Source: Gemmobacter caeni
Lineage (GTDB): Bacteria > Pseudomonadota > Alphaproteobacteria > Rhodobacterales > Rhodobacteraceae
Direction of reading: 5' to 3'
Assembly: GCF_003054195.1 (NCBI RefSeq)
Contig: NZ_QBKP01000002.1
Location: 141,970-205,969 of the forward strand
DNA: 64,000 bases
Positions 7,603 to 15,945 of this stretch are shown piece after piece. Every line of letters starts with the position of its first letter. Positions within the stretch are counted from its first letter, which is position 1. The notes beneath the pieces were generated by a model. It ran no database searches, was not told the DNA's origin, and was given only the letters and a program-made list of their open reading frames with translations. The translations under genes and the position numbers were made by a program.

Positions 7603-8984
7603 CGCGGCCCCTCCAGCTCCGGGCCCGGGGCGGGCGTGGCGAACGGATCCGTCACGGTCAGGTCGGGCGGGCCGGACCTGGTCATCGCGTCGATCGTGGA
7701 CAGGAACGCGGCGAGGCCGAACCCCGCTTTCCGGTCCGGCGCATGAACCCTTCCGTCCGCTCCGAGGATCATGACGTTCCCCGGCGTCTCCGTGTAGATG
7801 AACGGCGCCCTTGAGGGGGAGGTCACGTGCCCCTCGGTCCGGTCCAGGAAGGGCAGGTCCGGGCGGGGAACATGCGTGAGCCAGGAGGCGCGGCACTCGC
7901 GACCCGGGAACCCGGCGCTGAAGAGGAGGTCCGCGTCCAGGGACGGGACCCGCTCGATCCGGTCCGGATCAACCCCGAGCGCGGTCAGGACGCGTGGGCT
8001 GGAGAGCGGCGGCCCGCCGGCCACCGCGTCCACCATCACCCCGACGGAGGGGCCGGAGGCCGCCTCCTCCAGCAGCTCACGCGCGAGCGGGGTGAGCAGC
8101 GGGACCGGGCCGTGCTCCCAGTTCAGGGTCGCCTCCGGCATCGTCGTGTTCGCGGCGGCCCGGTAGGAGTTGACGGCCGGGAGGATCTCCGAGACGAGCC
8201 CGACGGCGCGCCCTTCGGGATCGAGCAGGGCCGCGCCCGAGTAGCCCGGGGCGATGAAGGACCGGTTCCCCTCCCCGTGGAACACCATCAGGCTCTCGGA
8301 CTGGACGGGGGAGACCTCAACGCCCCGCCCGGCCCAGGAGAGGGCCATCTCCGGGCTCGGGAAGGCGCTCGGCGCGAGGACCATCACGTCCTCATGAATG
8401 AGATCGTGCGAGATCTCCCCCAGCTGGATTCGCGATTCGCTGTGCAGGGCCGGTTCCAGGTTCGCCACGAGGCGCCCCTCCGCGTCGAAGGCGTGAATCG
8501 AGGACAGGGTCGCCGGCTCCCCCTGCGCGGTGATGACCTGCGGGTTGGCCACGTGGGCGGCGGTCAGGACCCGGTTGATCCCGGTCTCCGCCCGGATCAC
8601 CGTCCCGGTCCCGTACATCGAGGTGGCCAGGTCCGTGCCGTCGATCCGGTAGACCGCCATCAGCATGAGGGTCGCATCCGCGACCCGTCCGTCCCGGAGA
8701 AGCCGGCTCTGGCCCGGCGGGAAACAGGGGAGCGGCGGTTCCTCGATCCCAGACCCGTCCCCGGTCAGGCCGGCCCCGGACAGGGGGGCGGCGGGGCCGG
8801 TCAGGATCACCTCCCCGCTCTGGATCCGGTCCTGGAATATCTCGAGATAGGCGGCCTCTTTCCGCTCCCCGACGGAGGAGGGGAGCCCGTCCGGCAACGC
8901 GGCACCCGCCCCCAGGGCGCTCAGGAGCCCGGCAAGCGCGGCGAGCCGCTTCGGGGAGACCCCGTGTGAGAAAAGATCGGTCAT
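7599..8984 (-). CDS. Exported trypsin-like serine protease
   Basis: 461 residues. The N-terminus (KRLAALAGLLSALGAGAALP) looks like a signal peptide or anchor. The chymotrypsin-fold triad is visible: His144 in VLTAAHV, a likely Asp199 in HEDVMVL, and Ser249 in PGYSGAALLD. Such proteases act in the periplasm or outside the cell. After the protease domain there is a further segment of about 180 residues ending in a proline-rich tail, larger than a minimal trypsin domain and unrecognised. The gene is first in a two-gene minus-strand operon. Confidence 0.8.
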   Translation of the reverse strand: MTDLFSHGVSPKRLAALAGLLSALGAGAALPDGLPSSVGERKEAAYLEIFQDRIQSGEVILTGPAAPLSGAGLTGDGSGIEEPPLPCFPPGQSRLLRDGRVADATLMLMAVYRIDGTDLATSMYGTGTVIRAETGINRVLTAAHVANPQVITAQGEPATLSSIHAFDAEGRLVANLEPALHSESRIQLGEISHDLIHEDVMVLAPSAFPSPEMALSWAGRGVEVSPVQSESLMVFHGEGNRSFIAPGYSGAALLDPEGRAVGLVSEILPAVNSYRAAANTTMPEATLNWEHGPVPLLTPLARELLEEAASGPSVGVMVDAVAGGPPLSSPRVLTALGVDPDRIERVPSLDADLLFSAGFPGRECRASWLTHVPRPDLPFLDRTEGHVTSPSRAPFIYTETPGNVMILGADGRVHAPDRKAGFGLAAFLSTIDAMTRSGPPDLTVTDPFATPAPGPELEGPR

Positions 8985-9097
8985 GAGAAAACTCCCAACT
9001 CTGGAAATGGGCCGCGGACCCGAAAACGAGTAGCGTTTTTCGCGTGCCCCCTTCCGATTTTCCGGTCGGGGGTGGAGAGTGGGGGAGGATCACACGG

Positions 9098-9355
9098 ATG
9101 GAGGCCGAGATGGGCGTGAAACTCAGGGACCGGGACCCGATCTACCAGTGCTGGCGGGTCGCGGCGATCTACCGCTGCGTCCTGCGCCACGGACGCGACC
9201 GGGACTGGGCCCTGGACCGGATCCGGGAGGTCTCCCCTGACGGCCGCAAGGATCATCTGGTCGAGGTCTGGTTTCTCGGGATGGAGGAGTTCCGCAGCGG
9301 GCGGATCCGCCCCGTCACGGAGGAGCCGATTCACGAGATCCGGCTCGCCGCCTGA
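9098..9355 (+). CDS. Small hypothetical protein
   Basis: 85 residues. The ATG at 9098 is chosen because GGGGGAGGAT lies eight bases upstream; the frame is open earlier but without a site. The protein has an alternating hydrophobic/charged helix pattern (IYQCWRVAAIYRCVLRHGRDRDWALDRI) and ends with EEPIHEIRLAA. No family recognised. Its 3' end overlaps the convergent minus-strand gene by 25 bases. Confidence 0.55.
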   Translation: MEAEMGVKLRDRDPIYQCWRVAAIYRCVLRHGRDRDWALDRIREVSPDGRKDHLVEVWFLGMEEFRSGRIRPVTEEPIHEIRLAA

Positions 9356-9714
9356 TCGGGCAATGAGAGGTCCGGCAGGGCCCGGAGCCGGGCCGCCACC
9401 TCGGCCATCAGACGTGCGAGAACACGTCCCCGCCCCTCCCGATCGGGCAGGTCCCGACCCCGGACCCAGAGCCTCAGCTCCTGTGAGCTGACCTCACAGA
9501 GATCCGCGAGCCGGCCTCTGGGGATCCGCATCTCCTCAGCCGCCTGGATCAGCGTGACGAACACGTCCGGGTCCGCGAGGTCCGGGGCCCGCAGCTCCTC
9601 GGCGTAAAGACGCAGATGCGCCTGAAACGACCGCTCCAGCCGCGCCCGTGTCCCGTCGAGACGGACGAGGGCGGAGCCGATCCGAACGTAGCCCGGGTCC
9701 GGGAGGTCAGACAT
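9331..9714 (-). CDS. Hypothetical protein with HTH-like segment
   Basis: 127 residues. The segment from about 62 to 85 (MRIPRGRLADLCEVSSQELRLW) has the spacing of a helix-turn-helix, with a first helix rich in Arg/Leu and a recognition-like helix SSQELRLWV. The N-terminal half is helical (LERSFQAHLRLYAEEL). It could be a small DNA-binding protein; I cannot name a family. It is the last of two minus-strand genes downstream of the HicA-like gene (18 bases between). Confidence 0.5.
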   Translation of the reverse strand: MSDLPDPGYVRIGSALVRLDGTRARLERSFQAHLRLYAEELRAPDLADPDVFVTLIQAAEEMRIPRGRLADLCEVSSQELRLWVRGRDLPDREGRGRVLARLMAEVAARLRALPDLSLPDQAASRIS

Positions 9715-9732
9715 CGGCGTCCGCCCCCTCCC

Positions 9733-10839
9733 TCAGCCGATCAGACGGGCGTGCGGCTCGCCCGGACCGCAGATGAGCGTGACCAGGCCCGCCTCGACGA
9801 GCTGGTCCAGCCGCGACCGTACCCCGAAACGCGCCGACCTTTGCCTGTAGTGCCCTTTCGAGACCATGTGCTCGGCGATCATGCTCAGCGGCACGTCCTC
9901 CCCGGCGAAGCCGCGTAGAAAGTCCAGGATCGCATCGTTGAAGGCGAGGTTGCGCCGGATGATCCGCGGCGCCGCCGGCACGCCCTCTGCCGTCTCGGCC
10001 AGGGCGGCGATCAGATAGGGGGGCCGGGTGAAGACGAGCGTCTGCCCGACCATCTCCGGGGTGATCGTCAGGGTGGTCAGCTCGCCACGGGCGATCATCA
10101 TCCCGATCCGGACCGCCTCCTGGTCCAGAGGGACAGACCCGGTGACCGGGACGGGAGCCGAAACCGGGTCGGCTTTCGGGCTGCCTGCGCGGGCCGTCCG
10201 CGTGGTACCTCCGACAGAAGGCGCTTTCACGCGGGGGGCGGGTGTTGCGCGGGCGGTCGGCGCAGCGGCCGGGACCTCCGGAACGCGGGTGGCGGTGGCG
10301 ATCTCGGGTTCGACGATCATGTTCATTTCGGTCAGCTCCTTCTGCTGTTCCTGTTGACCCGCCTCCGGGGTCTCGATCCGGGTCATCTGCTCTTCACCGG
10401 TCACATCACGGGCGACGATCGGGCCCTGCTCTACGGCCGGGTTGCGCCTGCGATCCTCTTTTCTCGCAGGCTCAGATCCGATCCGGCTCACCACAAGAGC
10501 GGGGATCGTCTCGACGCTCCGGCGTCCGCTCCGACGTCGCTTGCGTTTGTGCATGCTCAGGATCTCCGCCGCCTGGTCCGGGCCGATAAGGGTCGTTGAA
10601 GGGTCCGGGCAACGAGCCGTCCCCATCAGCGCGCTTCGGCAGTCCCGAACCAGGTTGAACGGGGTGCGAAAGTCCGAAGGGGTCGATGAGGTGAAGACCG
10701 GCTTCGCCGCATCCGCGTGCTCGAGGCGAATATGCCCACCGTTCGTCTTTGAGGGGGTCCACCCCTCCTGATGTAGTCGTCTGATCGTGTCCCGAAGGTC
10801 CGGCTGAACCCCCTTCAGGACGGAAGATAGTCCCGTCAT
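9733..10839 (-). CDS. Regulator-like fusion: HicA-like N-terminus plus C-terminal winged helix
   Basis: 368 residues from MTGLSSVLKG; the ATG at 10839 has AAGGCGGGG upstream and the replicon motif before that. Residues about 15-70 (IRRLHQEGWTPSKTNGGH ... TPSDFRTPFNLVRDCR) match the HicA toxin fold (dsRNA-binding-like, with the GxH strand). A long Ala/Pro/Thr linker follows (about 150-240), then a C-terminal segment (DAILDFLRGF ... YRQRSARFGVRSRLDQLVEAGLV) that reads as a winged-helix DNA-binding domain. No partner HicB is adjacent. Likely an RNA- or DNA-binding regulator rather than a free toxin. Confidence 0.5.
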   Translation of the reverse strand: MTGLSSVLKGVQPDLRDTIRRLHQEGWTPSKTNGGHIRLEHADAAKPVFTSSTPSDFRTPFNLVRDCRSALMGTARCPDPSTTLIGPDQAAEILSMHKRKRRRSGRRSVETIPALVVSRIGSEPARKEDRRRNPAVEQGPIVARDVTGEEQMTRIETPEAGQQEQQKELTEMNMIVEPEIATATRVPEVPAAAPTARATPAPRVKAPSVGGTTRTARAGSPKADPVSAPVPVTGSVPLDQEAVRIGMMIARGELTTLTITPEMVGQTLVFTRPPYLIAALAETAEGVPAAPRIIRRNLAFNDAILDFLRGFAGEDVPLSMIAEHMVSKGHYRQRSARFGVRSRLDQLVEAGLVTLICGPGEPHARLIG

Positions 10840-10871
10840 TCTGACCCCGCCTTGCGAATAATGATCTGGAA

Positions 10872-10900
10872 AGGATAGGCTTGAGATCTCGGCTTTGCAA
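10872..10900 (-). promoter_or_regulatory. Promoter TTGCAA-N17-TATCCT for the HicA-like gene
   Basis: On the minus strand TTGCAA (10900-10895) is followed by 17 bp and TATCCT (10877-10872). The TATTCGCAAG motif lies between this and the start codon at 10839. The spacing is ideal for a housekeeping sigma factor. Confidence 0.5.
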
Positions 10901-11040
10901 TTATTTTTTCGCACATGCCTGGATGTCAAATGGGAAACAACAACAAGAGGAAGGATCCAAACATCCCCGCGCACCTCTGACAGATTGGGGCGGGAAGAGG
11001 CAAGGATCCGCCCCGACGGCTCTTTTCGGTGCCGGCGCCC

Positions 11041-11079
11041 TTGCGCAGCTGACGGAAAACGTATAATTTTTCGCAAATC
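11041..11079 (+). promoter_or_regulatory. Promoter TTGCGC-N17-TAATTT-TTCGCAAATC
   Basis: TTGCGC (11041-11046), 17 bp, then TAATTT (11064-11069) running into TTCGCAAATC. A perfect TATAAT (11062-11067) overlaps with a 15-bp spacer. It would drive the gene run that starts at 11,100. Confidence 0.55.
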
Positions 11080-11099
11080 TTGAGGTGATGAGGGTGAAC

Positions 11100-11444
11100 A
11101 TGTCGGACGTGAGCGGGAAGGACCTGATCGAGATGGGCTTTGCGCCCGCCCCCTGGTTTGGGGAGGCGCTACGGGAGATCACGGAGCGGCGGCTGTCCCT
11201 GTCACAGGCGGCCCGGATCGCACAGGGCTACGTCGACCGCATCGCGGCGGCGGAGGCCGCACGGGCGGCGCGCGAGCGGCCCCTGCACGCGACCCCGCCC
11301 GACTGGCGGCTTAACATCACGTCAGAATCCGAGGCCCGGTTCGGGCTCGCCAACGTGGTCGACGAGATCCGCCCGCACGGGGCGATCATGGCCGGGGACT
11401 GGGAGGCGGACGCCCCCTGGCGCCGCAAGCGGGGGTCAGAATGA
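11100..11444 (+). CDS. Small protein with RtcB-type N-terminal 'GKDLIxMGxxPxPWF' motif
   Basis: 114 residues. The ATG at 11100 is preferred over those at 11085/11088 because AGGG sits five bases upstream. The N-terminus (GKDLIEMGFAPAPWFGEALREI) is the short helical motif known from the start of some RtcB RNA ligases and from polynucleotide adenylyltransferase tails, but no ligase domain follows. The C-terminal half (LNITSESEARFGLANVVDEIRPHGAIMAGDWE) is unrecognised. It could be a stand-alone nucleic-acid- or partner-binding module. The stop overlaps the next ATG (ATGA). Confidence 0.6.
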   Translation: MSDVSGKDLIEMGFAPAPWFGEALREITERRLSLSQAARIAQGYVDRIAAAEAARAARERPLHATPPDWRLNITSESEARFGLANVVDEIRPHGAIMAGDWEADAPWRRKRGSE

Positions 11445-11575
11445 TCCGCCCCCCGCCTCCCCCGGCCGGCCTCGTCAAGGCAACGATCCTCCTCCTCGTG
11501 ATCTGCGCCGTCCTCTACGCGCAGCGCACCGGCTGACTTGCGAGAAATAGAATCATGCGCGCCCTCCTCCTGACC
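11441..11575 (+). CDS. Small single-pass membrane peptide
   Basis: 44 residues: a Pro-rich start, then one membrane segment (LVKATILLLVICAVLYA) and a short charged tail. It is supported by the ATGA overlap with the upstream gene and by the hydrophobic segment; it overlaps the start of the downstream nuclease gene by 21 bases. Probably a small inner-membrane protein, function unknown. It could also be a chance frame. Confidence 0.4.
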
Positions 11576-12625
11576 GCCCTCCTTTCAACCCTATCCGCCC
11601 CCGCGCTGGCGGAGACCCGGATCGCCTCCTGGAACATCCGGAACCTCGGCTGGGACAACGGGAAGGATTACGCGGCGCTCGCGGAGGTCGGCTCCCTCTT
11701 CGACCTGATCGCGGTCCAGGAGGTGATGAGCGAGGAGGGGATCGGCCGGCTTGAGGCGGCGCTCGAGGCGCGCACCGGCGCGGACTGGGACCGGCTCTGC
11801 TCGCATCTGATCGGACGCGGCTCCTACCGGGAGATGTACTGTTTCACCTGGCGCGCGGACCGGGTCACCTGGGTCGAGGGGGCGGTCGTCTACACGGATG
11901 ACCGGGACCTGTTCGCCCGGGAGCCGTTCTCCGCCGTCTTCGAGACGCACGACCGGGTCCGGTTCCTCGCCGCCACCCTGCACGCGATCTACGGGGAGGA
12001 CGTTGCGGGTCGTGAGGCGGAGGCGCGCGCGCTGCGCGCCTATCACGACTGGCTTCGCGCGAGCTTCCCGGGCCTGCCGGTCCTCCTGATGGGGGACTTC
12101 AACCTCCCCCCGACGAACCCGGCCTGGGCGCCGCTCGGGGAGGTCGCCTTCCCGCTGATCCGGGAGGGGGCGACCACGATCTCCACGACCGACGGCCGGT
12201 TCGCCAACCTCTACGACAACATCTGGGTGGACGTGGGGGCCGATCTGCCGATCTCCGGCTACGGGAGGGTGGAGTTCCCGGGTCAGATCCTGGGGATCTC
12301 CCATGAGGCGGCGCGTGAGCGGGTCTCCGACCATATCCCGGTCTACGTGACCCTCGCCGCGGGGGCCTCCGCCCGGTTCGCCCCGAATGATGTCGAGGGG
12401 GGCCGGATCGGCGTTCAGGCCGGGACGGAGGGGGCCGCGCCCACCGCCGCTCCGGCCGGATCCGAGGCGGACGCGTCCGGCCCGATCATCGGGAACGCCC
12501 GCTCGAAGGTCTATCACCTGCCCGGCTGCCCGAGCTACGACGCTGTCGGGGCGGGGAACCGCCGCCCCTTCGCCTCCGAGGCGGAGGCGCTCTCCGCCGG
12601 GTACCGGCGCGCCGGCAACTGCTGA
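11555..12625 (+). CDS. Secreted endonuclease/exonuclease/phosphatase-family nuclease with C-terminal 'sunset'-type module
   Basis: 356 residues. A signal peptide is clear (MRALLLTALLSTLSAPALAE). The mature enzyme has DNase I-fold motifs in order: ASWNIRNLG, IAVQEVM (metal-binding Glu), GDFNLPPTNP and SDHIPVYV (catalytic His). This fold cleaves DNA, RNA or phosphoesters using Mg. After a Gly/Ala linker, the last 45 residues (GNARSKVYHLPGC ... AEALSAGYRRAGNC) match the small Cys-containing 'sunset' module often appended to nucleases. Exported DNases of this type may degrade extracellular DNA. It belongs to the 11.1-14.4 kb plus-strand run. Confidence 0.85.
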   Translation: MRALLLTALLSTLSAPALAETRIASWNIRNLGWDNGKDYAALAEVGSLFDLIAVQEVMSEEGIGRLEAALEARTGADWDRLCSHLIGRGSYREMYCFTWRADRVTWVEGAVVYTDDRDLFAREPFSAVFETHDRVRFLAATLHAIYGEDVAGREAEARALRAYHDWLRASFPGLPVLLMGDFNLPPTNPAWAPLGEVAFPLIREGATTISTTDGRFANLYDNIWVDVGADLPISGYGRVEFPGQILGISHEAARERVSDHIPVYVTLAAGASARFAPNDVEGGRIGVQAGTEGAAPTAAPAGSEADASGPIIGNARSKVYHLPGCPSYDAVGAGNRRPFASEAEALSAGYRRAGNC

Positions 12626-12656
12626 TCTGCGAAAAACGGGCCGTTTCCCGTTTTCA
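12626..12656. repeat. Imperfect inverted repeat carrying the TGCGAAAAA motif
   Basis: Just after the nuclease stop, AAACGGG and CCCGTTT form an inverted repeat flanked by ATCTG and CAGAT, with TGCGAAAAA in the left arm (12628-12636). It could act as a terminator or as an operator for the next gene. Confidence 0.4.
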
Positions 12657-12700
12657 GATTCGGCGACTATGATCAGGGCGTAGCCGAATGGAGCCGAAAA

Positions 12701-13735
12701 GTGCAGATCCGCCCCTCAACCTCTATGATCGCCGCGATCGCCGCGATCGGCCTCAACCTCACCCCTGGCCTCGCCCGGGCGGATTTCGACGCGGCGATGA
12801 CCGCGCCGGCGCCGGTCACGAGCCGGGTCCTCGCCGCGGAGATCAGCGCGTTCCGGGACGGGGTGGAGAGCGTCCGCCCCCTCTCTGAGGGGGTGAGCGC
12901 GCGCGTGGATGAGGCCCTGGTCAGCTCCGGTGCCTGGCTCGCGGACCTCAGCCCATATGAGGGGCGCCTCAGCGCCGCCCGCTCCGAGGGGGTGATCCTG
13001 TCGATGACGGAGCCGGCCCCGCTCGTGGAGGCCCGGCTGAACGGGATGCTCATCGCCTATGAGGTGATTGACGCCCGGGCCCGCCTCGACCCGGCCGCCG
13101 CCCCGGACCCGGTGCCCGCGAAAGGGCTCCCCTCCCCCGAGACGCTCGAGATACTCATCGATCAGCGGCTTGGCCTGCCGCAGGGGGAGGCGGCCCTCGC
13201 CGGCTATGAGCGGATGATGGGGGCCTGGGCGGAGATCGGCCCGACCCCCGCACCTGCCCCAATCCGGACGCCGGAGCAGGAGGCGAGGGCGCTTCAGCTC
13301 CTGGAGGACGCCCCCGGGATGGCCCGCTTCCTGCCCCAGGACCTGGTCCGGATGGCGGCGGAGGAGCGGGCGGACCGGATCCGGGAGCTCGTTTCGGAGA
13401 ACCCGGGACTTGAGCGGTTCGTGCACGACTCTATCCTGGCCGGCTCGGACCTGACCCGGGAACGGACCGCGGAGCTGTCAAACGGGCTCACCCCGGACCG
13501 GCTGGAGCGGCTGAGCGACCTGGTCGAGGAGCACCCGCGCGCGCGCCGGTTCGTGCCGGACTCGACCCTTGCGGAGATCGACGCGGCCCGCGTGCCGCTC
13601 CCGGAGGGGCGGGCGGACCAGATCCGGATCAAGACGAAACTGATCGGGATGCGGATTGACGCCCTCTCCGGGATGGGGCCGGCCCGGGACCCGTTCGCCC
13701 CTCTGGCGCCGGGCGGGCCGGAACCGGACCAATGA
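12701..13735 (+). CDS. Secreted hypothetical protein with short helical repeats
   Basis: 344 residues with a GTG start (12701), chosen because GGAG lies upstream and the resulting n-region carries an Arg; an ATG at 12725 is the alternative. Signal peptide MIAAIAAIGLNLTPGLARA. The C-terminal half contains three related segments, each ending in RF(L/V)xxxxL: APGMARFLPQDL, NPGLERFVHDSI and HPRARRFVPDST, separated by about 32-38 residues and joined by predicted helices. Repeats of this kind usually form a helical scaffold. The stop overlaps the start of the next gene by four bases. Confidence 0.6.
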   Translation: MQIRPSTSMIAAIAAIGLNLTPGLARADFDAAMTAPAPVTSRVLAAEISAFRDGVESVRPLSEGVSARVDEALVSSGAWLADLSPYEGRLSAARSEGVILSMTEPAPLVEARLNGMLIAYEVIDARARLDPAAAPDPVPAKGLPSPETLEILIDQRLGLPQGEAALAGYERMMGAWAEIGPTPAPAPIRTPEQEARALQLLEDAPGMARFLPQDLVRMAAEERADRIRELVSENPGLERFVHDSILAGSDLTRERTAELSNGLTPDRLERLSDLVEEHPRARRFVPDSTLAEIDAARVPLPEGRADQIRIKTKLIGMRIDALSGMGPARDPFAPLAPGGPEPDQ

Positions 13736-14364
13736 GCGGGGGTGCGCCCTCCCCGTTCCGCCCCTCAGGCGCGAGCCTCGGCCTGATCGGCCGGGAGATG
13801 ACCCGTCTCTATCAGCTCCCGGACCGGTTTCTCGGCCGCGCCCTGATCGACCTCGCGCGGAGCGCGATCACGGTGGATCCGGACCTGGGCGGGGACCCGC
13901 GCAAACGCGGCTACGAGTCCCTCCTGATCCGCTCCGTCCTCCCGCGCCTCGCGCTCGCGCTCGGGGAGACCGGGCTCACCGCGCTTGAGGCGGCAGGGGC
14001 CCGCGCCGCCCCGGAGCCGGGACCGGAGCTGCGCACCCTGGTCGGGACCTGCCTCAACAACGCGGCCTTCCGCCCCTTCGTGGCGCAGCCGGACCCGCAG
14101 CTCCGCGCCCTCACCCTCGGCTTCGCCAACGGGTCACCCGTAACCATCGGTCTGGACCGGGTCTGCCCGCCCACCTTCGCCTCGGACGACTGGGTCGCCC
14201 GACACATTCGCGAGGTGAGCCGGGCCCGTTTCGGAACCGAGCGGTTCAGCGCCTGGGAGCCGGCGATGCAGGACTACCCGGGACGTGGCCGTTTCAGCTT
14301 CAAGCGGCGACCCGAGGTGCCCGCGGAGCCCGTCGAGGCGGCGGACGAGAGCCCCTGCCCCTGA
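13732..14364 (+). CDS. Hypothetical protein
   Basis: 210 residues. The ATG overlaps the previous stop (ATGA), so it is coupled to the secreted repeat protein, but it has no signal peptide. Helical segments (REMTRLYQLPDRFLGRALIDLARS, LLIRSVLPRLALALGETG) are followed by a strand-rich centre and a basic C-terminus (GRGRFSFKRRPEVP). Cysteines are few. No family recognised. It ends close to the convergent DUF6915 gene. Confidence 0.55.
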   Translation: MSGGAPSPFRPSGASLGLIGREMTRLYQLPDRFLGRALIDLARSAITVDPDLGGDPRKRGYESLLIRSVLPRLALALGETGLTALEAAGARAAPEPGPELRTLVGTCLNNAAFRPFVAQPDPQLRALTLGFANGSPVTIGLDRVCPPTFASDDWVARHIREVSRARFGTERFSAWEPAMQDYPGRGRFSFKRRPEVPAEPVEAADESPCP

Positions 14365-14382
14365 TCAGGGGGAGGGATGCGC

Positions 14383-14859
14383 TTAAGCGCGCTCCTCCGG
14401 GGCGCTCCTGATGAGCGCCTGCCGCTCCGCCCACTCCTTGTGGCCGAGAACGGTCTCCCCGCGCAGGACGGTCGCGCGCCACGCCTCGAGGCTGAGGTCC
14501 GCCACCTCCGGCGCGGGGGCGTCATCGGAGGCGAGCTTGCCCACGTTCATCCAGGGCTTGGACGGGATGAGCCGCAGCCAGTCCTGCGCGGACGGGATCA
14601 CCCCGCCGCAGTCCTCGCGCACGTGCTGCTCCCCGATGAACCGGACCGGGACGGTCTTGCCGTCGGAGTTCTGAATCGTCACTCCGAAGACCCGCTCCGC
14701 CTCGAAGATCCCGAAGGCGTGGTGGCGCAGCGCCCGGTGACGAAAATCCGCAAACTGGCTTTTCGACGCGTCGAACCAGCTGTGAATCTCCAGATAGTCC
14801 TCCGGCCGCCCGCCGTATTTACGAGCCGACGAGACCGCATGATGCCAGGGGTGCGCCAT
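14383..14859 (-). CDS. DUF6915 family protein
   Basis: 158 residues. The opening MAHPWHHAVSSARKYGG, then EDYLEIHSWFDASKSQFADFRHRALRHHAFGIFEAERVFG and VRFIGEQHVREDCG, matches a family common on alphaproteobacterial plasmids and phages. The His-rich pattern (HPWHH, RHRALRHH, GEQHV) suggests a metal site, though no activity is known to me. It lies 12 bases after the stop of the neighbouring DUF6878-like gene, on the same strand. Confidence 0.85.
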   Translation of the reverse strand: MAHPWHHAVSSARKYGGRPEDYLEIHSWFDASKSQFADFRHRALRHHAFGIFEAERVFGVTIQNSDGKTVPVRFIGEQHVREDCGGVIPSAQDWLRLIPSKPWMNVGKLASDDAPAPEVADLSLEAWRATVLRGETVLGHKEWAERQALIRSAPEERA

Positions 14860-14871
14860 CAGGACAACTCC

Positions 14872-15933
14872 TCAGGGTTCCACATCGGGATCATCCTCAT
14901 CCTCCTCATCAGGATCCCCGAGCTCTGGCTCCCAGTCGTCCTCCTCCTCGTCATCGTACTCCTCGCCCGGAGTGTATTCGACGTCGATCAGCCGGATCCG
15001 GCCCAGCTCCGGGCTCAGATCATAGGAGCAGAAAGCGCTCCCCCCCTCGTTGTTGATCCAGTCCCCAGCGGAGGAGCCGTCATTCTCGAACATCGTCTCG
15101 AGAACGTCCTTGAAGGTGACATGGGAGGTTGTGCCGTCGTCGAGGGTCATCTTCGAGAGGATCTCGTCGACATGGGAGAGGGGAGTTAGAGTGATAAGCG
15201 TTTCTGCGCAACGGAAGCCCCGCATCGCCACTGCCGGATCAAACGCGTTGACGAACCCGTCCGACGAGGCGGTGAGACGGGTCAAGGCAGCGCGCTGCTC
15301 CAGCCCCGGGATCTGATCTTCAAGCATTTCCCGCTGTCGCCGGATATCTGGCTTTTCAGGGGCGTCCTCGACCGGGAGGCAGAGCGGATCCCGCTCTTTG
15401 ATCTGGGTTGAGAGCGAATCGGCGCGGCTCTCAAGCCAGCTGATCCGCTCTGCGAGCGCCGCCTTCGTCTTCTCAACATCAGACGGGCCGGGACCGCTCT
15501 CGTCCTGGACGGCTGACTGCGATTGACGCTGTTCAAGTTCCGCCATAACGGAGAACTGTTCTTGCCGGAGTTCAATTTCCTCCAGAACTGAGATCTGCTC
15601 GCGACACAATGAAAGCAGCTCTCTCGCCTCCACCGGGTCCACCTCGCAGATCGGATCCCCCGCCCGCACGATCATCCCGCCGGTGACAAACCAGGTGAGG
15701 ACGAGTCCGGAATCCGGCGATCTGAAGTCGGCATCGGTCCCGGTCGGGCTGATCACCTCGTCCCTTTGATAATAGATCACGTCATTGATCTGTCCGGAAT
15801 CTCCCCCGCCGGACATGCTCGCCTCGACCCGGGTGATCCCCAGCTCCGCGAGGAACGGGTAGAGCCAGATCTTCGGGTTGGGCTCATCCAGATCCATCAG
15901 GTCATCATCCGTCTCGTCAAGCAGGTCCGTCAT
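14872..15933 (-). CDS. DUF6878-like protein with an inserted coiled coil and split lipoyl-like (HlyD-type) domain
   Basis: 353 residues. The ends look like one small domain split in two: residues 20-60 (LGITRVEASMSGGGDSGQIN) and 275-320 (DWINNEGGSAFCSYD ... RIRLIDVEYT) fit the DUF6878 pattern. Between them (about 80-255) is a HlyD/membrane-fusion-protein-like insert: half a lipoyl barrel with GGMIVRAGDPICEVDP, a two-helix coiled coil (100-215), and the second half-barrel (ASSDGFVNAFDP ... ETLITLTPL). An acidic tail follows (322-353). There is no signal peptide or membrane segment, so the adaptor-like part would be cytoplasmic, which is unusual. Function unknown. Confidence 0.6.
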   Translation of the reverse strand: MTDLLDETDDDLMDLDEPNPKIWLYPFLAELGITRVEASMSGGGDSGQINDVIYYQRDEVISPTGTDADFRSPDSGLVLTWFVTGGMIVRAGDPICEVDPVEARELLSLCREQISVLEEIELRQEQFSVMAELEQRQSQSAVQDESGPGPSDVEKTKAALAERISWLESRADSLSTQIKERDPLCLPVEDAPEKPDIRRQREMLEDQIPGLEQRAALTRLTASSDGFVNAFDPAVAMRGFRCAETLITLTPLSHVDEILSKMTLDDGTTSHVTFKDVLETMFENDGSSAGDWINNEGGSAFCSYDLSPELGRIRLIDVEYTPGEEYDDEEEDDWEPELGDPDEEDEDDPDVEP

Positions 15934-15945
15934 CCGTCTCTCTCC

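Noticed and set aside
10915..10980. 21-codon frame immediately after TTTTTTCGCAC
   Set aside because: Too short, no similarity, and no other support beyond the motif.
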